Positions 6,552-12,620 of a DNA stretch of 14,048 nucleotides are shown piece after piece. The stretch covers positions 1 through 14,048 of the forward strand of contig JAICHN010000086.1 in NCBI GenBank assembly GCA_025924845.1. The letters are read 5' to 3'. Source of the stretch: Chloroflexota bacterium. Its GTDB lineage: Bacteria; Chloroflexota; UBA5177; JANWHV01. The position numbers and the translations under genes were made by a program. A model generated the notes under the pieces. That model worked only from the letters and a program-made list of their open reading frames with translations, was not told the DNA's origin and did not search any database. Within the stretch, counting starts at the first letter, position 1, and every line of letters starts with the position of its first letter.

Positions 6552-9500
6552 GTAAGGATTTGACGCTCCAGCTCAGCCCGGCTCAGGCGACCATCGCTCC
6601 GGGCGGCCAGGTAGACATCACCCTCACCGTAACCAATGCAAGCACCATAGTCGATCGCTACCGCGTGAGCGTGACAGAGGTGCCGGAGGACTGGTATGAG
6701 CAGGAGGCCAAGCCGCTCTCCCTTTTCCCCGGCGAGAAAAAGACAGCCCGGATCACCCTCCACCCTCCCGAAGGTATAGCGACCACCGCCGGCTTGCTCC
6801 CCATCACGGTGACCGCCGTGAGCGACGCCGACGATCAAGTGCAAACCTCGGCGGAATTTGCCCTCACTATTCAGGCAACCGGAGCCTTGCAGTTCGATCT
6901 GACGCCCAAACGGGTGACGGGGCGAGATGCACGCTACCAGGCCCGCCTGCGAAACCAATCCAATGCCCTGGCTGTGTTGTCTCTAGCGGTGCGAGACGCC
7001 GAAGACGGATTGCGGTTCAGTCCGGACGTCGAAGGTTCGATGGCGCTGACTCCCGGTGAACAACGCACCGTTGCCTACGATGTGATTCCCAAGCGACGAG
7101 AGACGATCGGGGAACCGCATCCGTATGAGATTGAGATGTGGGTGGTAGACCAGGGAAAGACACCGGAAGATCCCCCTAACCCTGCTCTGCTGCGGCGCGT
7201 GACCTTTACCTATACGCCCAGACTGAGCGCCCTCTCACTTCCCCGCTGGATGCGCCGTCTGCCACGCTGGGCCCTCCTGCTCCTGCTTCTTCTCCTCCTC
7301 CTGCTTGTCGCGTTGGCGGGCGGGCGAACGGCGGCATCGGAACATGCCGCGAAACCGACCATCGTCCCTACCCGGCCCGTCCTCCCCACGGCGCCGCCCA
7401 CCCTCCCCCGGCCCACGGTGGTGTTGCCGCCCGCCCCAACCGTCAAGACATTCGCTGCCGCGGCCCTCCCCGACGGCTCAGTCAAAGTGACCTGGGCGGC
7501 AAGCGACGGGGCTAAAGTGCGCCTGGGCGACCAAGCGGTGGACCAAGCAGGCCAACAGACCTTCCGACTTACCAAAGCCCGTACCCTCGTGTTGAGCGCG
7601 GCGAACGCGGGCGGCACGGTATCGCGCATGCTGGTGCTTCAGCCGCCCCAAACTCAGGCGAGCGGCGACCCGGTAGGGGCAGCGCAATATCTGCCGGTAG
7701 TCAAGCAGTTGACTCAAACCCTGGATCCGAAAACCGGCGCCCCCGTGCTCACCTGGCAGGTAAGCTCGGCCTTGAGTGTAATGATCGATGGGCGAAAGGT
7801 TGCCGCCTCGGGCCGGAGGGCGGTGCGCGCCGGTCCCGCCACCTATCACCTCACCGCTACCAATAAATACGGTACTGTGGTATCGAGTTTGAAGGTGACA
7901 AACCGCGCGGCAGCCGGCGCCGGCAAGATAACCCAGGTAGCGCTGCGTCCTCCAACCATAAAGAGCTTCACCTTCCAAGCATCATCTGGACCGAAGGGAA
8001 GCAGCCTGCAGTGGCAAACCACCGGCGCCCATCTGGTGCTGATCAATGGGAAACGAGTCGGGCTCTCCGGCGTGTTGGCGATCGGCACGCCGCGCACGGG
8101 CCAGACCTACGAACTTCTGGCCGATAACGGCTACCTGAACAGTCGGTCCACCTTGCACGTGACGACGACGGGAGGCAAGGGCGCCTCCGGCAAATTCGTC
8201 GTTGCCTTGCCGCGCATACAATCCTTCGCGGTGAGCGGCAGCGCCAACGGCAAGTTCCTCTCCTGGCATGTGGTGGGCGCGGTCAAGACCAGCCTGGGCG
8301 GGAAGGTGGTCGGACTGAGCGGCCACGCGCCCGCCCCGCCCGGATCCAAGCTGGTCGAACTCGAAGCAACCAACGATGCCGGCACCGTTCACGCGATTGT
8401 GGTGGTAGCCGGGCCAAGTCCAACGCGGACGAAAACGCCCACCGCGACGCGGACGCGTACCGCCGTTCCTCGCCATACCCATACGCGCATCCCCACCCGT
8501 GTACCTACCCACACTCACACCCCCACCGCCGTGCGAACTCACGTGCCTCGGCCTACGCATACGCCGACCGCCGTGCGTGTGGCCACGCATTTGCCCACTG
8601 TCGTCCGCGCTCATACGCATACGCCGACGCCGGTCCGCGCCCTTACCCATACACCAGTCCCCGCCCGCACCCATACTCCTACGCCACGACCGGCCACCCA
8701 CGTCCCGGCACACACCCATACCGTCACGCCCACCCAGACGCCAACCGCTACGCCGACTACACCGCACCATGTGGTCGTGGTGACGCATGTCCCAACCCAT
8801 GTGCCCACTGCCGTGCCCACGCATACGTCAACCGCCCAGCCACAAAATCCCACGCATACCGCCACGCCGCGCAAGCCGACACGCACTGCTACGCCGCGTA
8901 AACCCACGCGCACTCCGACCAAGACGCGTCATACCGCCACGCCGACGCGCACCCCCAAGCCGCATACACCAACCAGGACCGCGACCAAAACGGCAACGCC
9001 TTCGTTCACGCGAACCAGAACAGCTACTCCTACGTTTACGGCCATTCCTACCGCGACAAGCACCAGCACCAACACGCCGACGGCGACAGACACAGCCACG
9101 GCGATCCCGACAGATACGGCCACCCCCATCCCGCCTTCAATCCTGGTGGCGCCGAATCCGCTGATTCTTCAGCGGTCGCAAACCGGCATATCCACTCTGG
9201 AGGTCGTCAATCCACCTATAGCGGGTACGCTCGTGATCACCAATACCGGTCCGGGCCCACTTGCCGGCCCTGTTTCGGTATCGCTCACCACGAACGGCAG
9301 TTCCCAGTTCTCCCTGGTAGCCGGCTCGAATCCCTGCTCCGCCATAAGCGCGGCGAATCCGCTGCCTGCCGGCACGAGTTGCGATACGGGTGTCGTATTT
9401 AAGGGGTGCTACGATGGAGCGCCGCCGCCTGCCACCCTGAACGTCATCGCGCCGAACGCCGCGAACGGCACGCAGACCGTTCCGATCTTGTTCGCCAAGG

Positions 9501-9889
9501 GCGTGGGCCAGTGCGTGCCTAGCATCTCTGTGTCACCCTCCGAGGTCGACTTGGTCGCTTGCCCGAATAACTCGGACGGCCAGTCCGACTGCACCCTGCC
9601 CCCCAACCCGGTGGACGTCACGATTTCATCGGTTGGAAGCGGTACGGTGCAGATCAGCTCGATAAAGGCGAACGGTTTTGCCACTCGGGGCGGCGGTACG
9701 TTCACCGTTTCGCCCGGCGCGGGCTGCACATCGATCCCACCCGGCGGCTCCTGTACGGTGAGCGTCGGTTACAAGTTTGGCACGGTGCCAAGCATCAAAC
9801 AGTCGGCGACTCTGCTAATCGACAGCAACGCAGTCGAGGGTGAGCAGTCGGTTACCCTGATCTGGCCGGGCTTCACTACTATTTTTTAG
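6548..9889 (+). CDS. Cassette gene B: large membrane-anchored stalk protein with Ig-like repeats and Cys-rich tip
   Basis: The protein has 1113 residues and is translationally coupled to gene A through a 4-nt ATGA overlap. It has the same two N-terminal sandwiches (VDRY, EDWY, SLFPG, LHPPEG; then TPKRVTGRDARY and IPKRRETIG). The juxtamembrane motif LSLPRWMRRLPRW is nearly identical to that of gene A, and an almost pure leucine helix follows (about 241-258). Outside there is a Pro/Thr linker, four Ig-like repeats starting near 297, 382, 466 and 554, a low-complexity Thr/Pro/His/Arg stalk (about 623-862), and a C-terminal pair of ASH-like ('choice-of-anchor D') sandwiches (about 866-1113) with motifs LPAGTSCDTGVVF and IPPGGSCTVSVGYKF. 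All eight cysteines lie between about C930 and C1069, which fits disulfides in an exported domain. There is no LPXTG or other anchor signal at the C-terminus. It is probably the longest outward-reaching member of the set. Confidence 0.88.
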   Translation: MSKDLTLQLSPAQATIAPGGQVDITLTVTNASTIVDRYRVSVTEVPEDWYEQEAKPLSLFPGEKKTARITLHPPEGIATTAGLLPITVTAVSDADDQVQTSAEFALTIQATGALQFDLTPKRVTGRDARYQARLRNQSNALAVLSLAVRDAEDGLRFSPDVEGSMALTPGEQRTVAYDVIPKRRETIGEPHPYEIEMWVVDQGKTPEDPPNPALLRRVTFTYTPRLSALSLPRWMRRLPRWALLLLLLLLLLLVALAGGRTAASEHAAKPTIVPTRPVLPTAPPTLPRPTVVLPPAPTVKTFAAAALPDGSVKVTWAASDGAKVRLGDQAVDQAGQQTFRLTKARTLVLSAANAGGTVSRMLVLQPPQTQASGDPVGAAQYLPVVKQLTQTLDPKTGAPVLTWQVSSALSVMIDGRKVAASGRRAVRAGPATYHLTATNKYGTVVSSLKVTNRAAAGAGKITQVALRPPTIKSFTFQASSGPKGSSLQWQTTGAHLVLINGKRVGLSGVLAIGTPRTGQTYELLADNGYLNSRSTLHVTTTGGKGASGKFVVALPRIQSFAVSGSANGKFLSWHVVGAVKTSLGGKVVGLSGHAPAPPGSKLVELEATNDAGTVHAIVVVAGPSPTRTKTPTATRTRTAVPRHTHTRIPTRVPTHTHTPTAVRTHVPRPTHTPTAVRVATHLPTVVRAHTHTPTPVRALTHTPVPARTHTPTPRPATHVPAHTHTVTPTQTPTATPTTPHHVVVVTHVPTHVPTAVPTHTSTAQPQNPTHTATPRKPTRTATPRKPTRTPTKTRHTATPTRTPKPHTPTRTATKTATPSFTRTRTATPTFTAIPTATSTSTNTPTATDTATAIPTDTATPIPPSILVAPNPLILQRSQTGISTLEVVNPPIAGTLVITNTGPGPLAGPVSVSLTTNGSSQFSLVAGSNPCSAISAANPLPAGTSCDTGVVFKGCYDGAPPPATLNVIAPNAANGTQTVPILFAKGVGQCVPSISVSPSEVDLVACPNNSDGQSDCTLPPNPVDVTISSVGSGTVQISSIKANGFATRGGGTFTVSPGAGCTSIPPGGSCTVSVGYKFGTVPSIKQSATLLIDSNAVEGEQSVTLIWPGFTTIF
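8414..9130 (+). repeat. In-frame low-complexity Thr/Pro/His/Arg stalk of gene B
   Basis: About 240 codons are built from short units with no fixed period. There are three zones: first His-rich (THTHTPTAV, AHTHTPTPV, RTHTPTP), then Lys/Arg-rich (TATPRKPTRTATPRKPTRT, which contains a direct repeat), then nearly uncharged (TSTSTNTPTATDTA). At DNA level it reads as CATAC, ACGCC and CCGAC words, with many synonymous changes that keep the peptide pattern. Such stalks in Chloroflexota secreted proteins are likely extended and possibly O-glycosylated (inference). Confidence 0.9.
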
Positions 9890-9918
9890 AACGCACGGGA
9901 GAGAATCGAGCACGATAC

Positions 9919-10806
9919 ATGGCTAGCGGATTAAACGTGGACGTTCAGCCGACCAGCTTGACGGTCGGCCCGAATGCACCTCCCTTGACCCTCATGATCA
10001 CCGTACACAACGGCACGGCCGTGGTGGATCAGTTCAAGCCGGTTATCGAGGAGTTGCCGGAAGAGTGGTACACCATGCCCGCCGGGCCGGTGTCCTTGTT
10101 CCCTGGCGCCCGAGAAATCATTCGCGTCACCGTGCAGCCCCCCGGCGGGACGACCGCGGGGGACTATCCCCTCCGGGTCGTGGTCACCTCCACCGCCGAT
10201 CCGGGCCTGCGCTCGGACGCGCAGGCGGTCGTACATGTCACCGCGAACAACCAGTTCGACCTCGACATGACGCCGAAGAAGGTGATTGGCCGGAAGGGTC
10301 GATACACCCTCATGGTGCGCAATACGGGCAACGCCGGACTCACTTTGAGTCTGGAGGCCACGGACGACGAGGAGCGCTGCCGCTATCATTTTGAGACCGA
10401 GGAAGTAGTGCTGGAACCGGGACGAAGGCAGTCCGTGCGACTCACGGTCCGCCCCCAGCGATCAGGGTGGGTGGGCCAACGAGCGGAATATGGATTCCAG
10501 GTTATTGCCAAGCCTGCCAAGGGCCAGACCAAGACGATTCAGGGACGGATAGTCCATACGCCGCGCCTGCGTACCTGGCGGCCCGTGATCAGTGTTTTCA
10601 AGTTTTGGGTTGTTGTGGCCATAATCGCCGCTTTTGTGGCCTCGCAGGGCGGCATTTCCGGGGTCCAGCAAAAGGCGCCGGGGTGGAAGGCCGACGTGAC
10701 CAGGGCAACCTGTGATAGGATGAATCTTTTCTGTGCAACGCCGACCGTCGTTCCCAATGTGATTAAGCATAAAGTTGTCAAGGTGCATCCGGGTGCCTCC
10801 GGCTAA
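9919..10806 (+). CDS. Cassette gene C: short-tailed paralogue with CX6C motif
   Basis: The protein has 295 residues and starts 29 nt after gene B. The ribosome-binding site is weak (GGGAGAG about 15 nt upstream, or GAG about 8 nt). The first sandwich shows VVDQF, EEWYTM, SLFPG, QPPGG and AGDYPL. The second shows MTPKKVIGRKGRYTLMVRN, GNAGLTL, CRYHFE, LEPGRR and TVRPQRS. The membrane helix (about 223-241) is preceded by RLRTWRP, so the N-terminal part is predicted cytosolic. The outer tail is only about 50 residues and contains CDRMNLFCA (C265 and C272). The same motif, with the same spacing, occurs in gene D, so C and D form one subfamily and A and B another. With no Ig-like repeats outside, C may be an inner partner or assembly subunit of the long proteins. 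The function is unknown. Confidence 0.85.
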   Translation: MASGLNVDVQPTSLTVGPNAPPLTLMITVHNGTAVVDQFKPVIEELPEEWYTMPAGPVSLFPGAREIIRVTVQPPGGTTAGDYPLRVVVTSTADPGLRSDAQAVVHVTANNQFDLDMTPKKVIGRKGRYTLMVRNTGNAGLTLSLEATDDEERCRYHFETEEVVLEPGRRQSVRLTVRPQRSGWVGQRAEYGFQVIAKPAKGQTKTIQGRIVHTPRLRTWRPVISVFKFWVVVAIIAAFVASQGGISGVQQKAPGWKADVTRATCDRMNLFCATPTVVPNVIKHKVVKVHPGASG

Positions 10807-10972
10807 AGGCGGGTGCAAGGCGGCATGACTTATCATTGTTCACAGATCACGCCGGCAGGTTGGAGCGCGTCGTTTTTTTTTGGTAGGGGTGGCCGCGGCA
10901 ACTACAGTAGTATGTATGGACCATGATCAGGACCAACGGAAAGCTTGTTGGGGCAGGTAGAGGGGTAGGACA
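10807..10972. other. C-D intergenic region with T9 run and weak promoter-like boxes
   Basis: The 166-nt gap is the largest inside the cassette. It contains nine consecutive T at 10873-10881, exceptional in this GC-rich sequence. The preceding bases give only a poor stem (ACGC with GCGT and a long loop), so a terminator is doubtful. Directly after it, TTGGTA (10880-10885) and TACAGT (10903-10908) stand 17 nt apart and could be a weak promoter for gene D. Confidence 0.35.
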
Positions 10973-12037
10973 ATGGCGGATTCGATAAAAGTTTCCCTGA
11001 ATCCCGATCGGATCGTGGTCAATCAGGGCGGTGCGACCGTTGACTGCGAAGTGATCATTCAGAATATGGGCACCACGGTAGACCAGTACGCCGTGGAACT
11101 CGATCAACTGCCTTCGACCTGGTATAGCCTTTCCAATGTAGCCGTCGCCTTATTTCCCCAGGACAAAGAAACCGCCACGCTCTCTATCCATCCGCCACAA
11201 GGCAGCGTGACCAAGGCCGGCACCTATCCCTTCACCGTAACTGCTCTCTCGCGGGCTGATCCCTCACAAACCAGCCGCGCCGAAGGCGTACTTCAGGTCG
11301 GCGCGGTCACCTCGTTCGAGGTTCAGATCACGCCGACCAAGATGACGGGACGACGCGGTAAATACGCCTTGACCTTGAAAAACGGCGGCAACGCGGATAT
11401 CCAGGTCGAACTAACGGCGGAGGACTCCGAGGACGGCTGTCGCTTCAGCTTCAGTCCGAAAGAGGTGACCCTTGGGCCGGGACAGAAGGCTACCGTTCAC
11501 CTAAAAGTGAAGCCGCGCCGCTCGTCCATTGCCGGGGCGCGGAAGTATTTCGACTTCCAGGTGAAGGCCACGCCGAGCGCCGGCCCCACCAAGATGGTCG
11601 CTGCCCAGCTCATCCACAAGCCGTTCTTCCTGACCTGGCGCCCAATTCGCCGGCTCATCTACTTCCTGATCGTGCTCGGCATCATCGCCTTCGCGGCGTC
11701 CTGGGTCCGCGCCAATCAGAGTTCGCTTTCCAGCGCCAATGCCTGTAGTCGCTTTCACCTCTTCTGCGCGAAATCGAATGCCCTGCCGACGCCGATGGGC
11801 CACGTCGAGGGTGGTAAGCCCAAATTTATTGGCGCCTTTCTAGAATTCCACAAACACGCCAAATCGCTGGTCGGTAAGCCCCTCGAAAATGAAAGCACCT
11901 CCGGTCGGGCCGCTACGCAGTTCACCAGTACCGGCATGCTCCTCTTTGATCGGCACGACGGAGTGACCTATCTGATCCGCTCCTCGGATTCCACCGTTTG
12001 GGAATATTACAAGGGGAAAACACTGCAGGTGCGCTAG
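10973..12037 (+). CDS. Cassette gene D: paralogue with CX6C motif and small exported module
   Basis: The protein has 354 residues. AGGGG 7 nt upstream of the ATG is the ribosome-binding site. The first sandwich shows TTVDQY, STWYSL, ALFPQ (Q where the others have G), HPPQG and AGTYPF. The second shows ITPTKMTGRRGKYALTLKN, GGNADIQV, CRFSFSP, LGPGQKATV and VKPRRSS. The helix (about 228-244) follows LTWRPIRR, again predicting a cytosolic N-terminus. The tail has CSRFHLFCA (C258 and C265), matching gene C, then about 85 residues with FLEFHKHAKSLVGKPLENE, ATQFTSTGMLLFDR and SSDSTVWEYYKG. That part recalls the FLEYW..GG..FGYPLTEE..QYFER modules on Chloroflexota surface proteins and hydrolases; the match is by eye and weak. 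It is the last gene before a strong terminator. Confidence 0.85.
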   Translation: MADSIKVSLNPDRIVVNQGGATVDCEVIIQNMGTTVDQYAVELDQLPSTWYSLSNVAVALFPQDKETATLSIHPPQGSVTKAGTYPFTVTALSRADPSQTSRAEGVLQVGAVTSFEVQITPTKMTGRRGKYALTLKNGGNADIQVELTAEDSEDGCRFSFSPKEVTLGPGQKATVHLKVKPRRSSIAGARKYFDFQVKATPSAGPTKMVAAQLIHKPFFLTWRPIRRLIYFLIVLGIIAFAASWVRANQSSLSSANACSRFHLFCAKSNALPTPMGHVEGGKPKFIGAFLEFHKHAKSLVGKPLENESTSGRAATQFTSTGMLLFDRHDGVTYLIRSSDSTVWEYYKGKTLQVR

Positions 12038-12056
12038 CGCCTAAACCGCCAACTTC

Positions 12057-12099
12057 AAGCGCCCCCGGCGAGTGCCCGTACTCGCCGGGGGCGCTTTTT
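12057..12099 (+). terminator. Intrinsic terminator closing the cassette
   Basis: A perfect 17-bp stem (12057-12073 with 12080-12096) has a 6-nt loop (GCCCGT) and runs into five T at 12095-12099. It lies 20 nt after the gene D stop. The stem is very GC-rich. It separates the A-D cassette from the Tat/DUF4331 unit. Confidence 0.92.
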
Positions 12100-12234
12100 C
12101 GCGCGCGTTTGATCCAATCGGCGGTTGGCCGCGTATCACCTCCAGCCGGAAATCCACGCGGTCGGCAGCGGGTTCCGGTGAGAGATCGGATGGTGGGACG
12201 CCGCGTCCGGTCTTGATCCACGGCGCGGAACGGC

Positions 12235-12259
12235 TGAGCGGTCGGATCCGACTCGCTCA
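12235..12259. promoter_or_regulatory. Dyad symmetry upstream of the Tat-leader gene
   Basis: A perfect 12-bp palindrome, GTCGGATCCGAC (12241-12252), is flanked by TGAGCG on the left and CGCTCA on the right, which are also complementary, with a single extra T at 12253. The 25-nt dyad ends 36 nt before the ATG at 12296, a typical place for a repressor operator or a leader hairpin. No good -10/-35 pair is visible beside it. Confidence 0.45.
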
Positions 12260-12295
12260 CCATGAGACCAAGGGGTACTGGCAAAGGAGATCACA

Positions 12296-12571
12296 ATGGC
12301 GAAGCTGACACGGGGCAGTTTCCTGAAGCAGGCGTCTGCCGGCGCGGTGACCGTCGGGGCCTTCGCGGCCCTGCCCGGTATGGCCGCGGGCGCCCACGCG
12401 GCGCCCAAAACGCGCACGACGGTGGAACAAACCGCGGCATCGCAGCACGGGCCCCAGGTGGCGCGGGTAAAGGACATTACCGGCGGTGAGATCTCGCTGC
12501 TGGTCGGCACTCGTGAAATCACCCTGCATAACCCCGAACTGGTGAGGCAACTGGTCAGGGCCGCCCGCTAA
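12296..12571 (+). CDS. Small exported protein with degenerate Tat-type leader
   Basis: The protein has 91 residues. AAAGGAG (12283-12289) lies 6 nt before the ATG, an ideal ribosome-binding site. The N-terminus is MAKLTRGSFLKQ, then a hydrophobic Ala/Gly/Val stretch, then AHA-AP, a likely signal-peptidase site near residue 39. The pattern is that of a Tat leader (S/T-R-R-x-F-L-K), but the second arginine is glycine (GGC; one base from the arginine codon CGC). The mature part is about 53 residues, with GEISLLVGTREITLHNPELVRQL at its end. I recognise this as the type of short 'twin-arginine signal domain-containing protein' common in Chloroflexota; its function is unknown. The gene comes just before a DUF4331 gene, 49 nt away, and probably shares its transcript. 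Its stop codon lies in the loop of a hairpin. Confidence 0.82.
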   Translation: MAKLTRGSFLKQASAGAVTVGAFAALPGMAAGAHAAPKTRTTVEQTAASQHGPQVARVKDITGGEISLLVGTREITLHNPELVRQLVRAAR

Positions 12572-12579
12572 AGCGGGCG
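12562..12579 (+). promoter_or_regulatory. Hairpin holding the stop codon of the Tat-leader gene in its loop
   Basis: CGCCCGC (12562-12568) and GCGGGCG (12573-12579) form a perfect 7-bp stem whose tetraloop is TAAA, including the TAA stop codon. No T-run follows, so it is probably not a terminator. It could influence transcript stability or coupling to the DUF4331 gene 42 nt further on. Confidence 0.5.
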
Positions 12580-12606
12580 CGCACCGATCTAATGTCGGCA
12601 TGCCGC

Positions 12607-12613
12607 GGAAAGG
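12607..12613 (+). promoter_or_regulatory. Ribosome-binding site of the DUF4331 gene
   Basis: GGAAAGG lies 7 nt upstream of the ATG at 12621 and decides against the in-frame ATG at 12600, which would place this site inside the gene. Confidence 0.6.
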
Positions 12614-12620
12614 CAATCTT

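Noticed and set aside
7982..8824. A 280-codon minus-strand open frame, Gly/Arg/His-rich
   Set aside because: It is the complement of the Ig-like repeats and Thr/Pro stalk of gene B. The low complexity is a by-product of the repeats.
8414..9130. CRISPR array or non-coding tandem repeat
   Set aside because: There are no direct repeats of constant length with unique spacers. The short words stay in frame with gene B and keep the peptide pattern through synonymous changes.
3..9886. The first membrane protein as the enzyme that glycosylates the gene B stalk
   Set aside because: It is attractive, but the genes are separated by a convergent gap and a signalling operon, and nothing shows the acceptor of the GT-C-like protein.
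10845..10881. Intrinsic terminator between genes C and D
   Set aside because: The T9 run is present, but the preceding bases form only a 4-bp stem with a long loop, far weaker than the 12057-12099 terminator.
4920..12037. Reading the 'hydrolytic protein' label as an enzyme activity
   Set aside because: None of the four proteins shows a catalytic motif; the recognisable parts are beta-sandwich, membrane helix, Ig-like and stalk segments.
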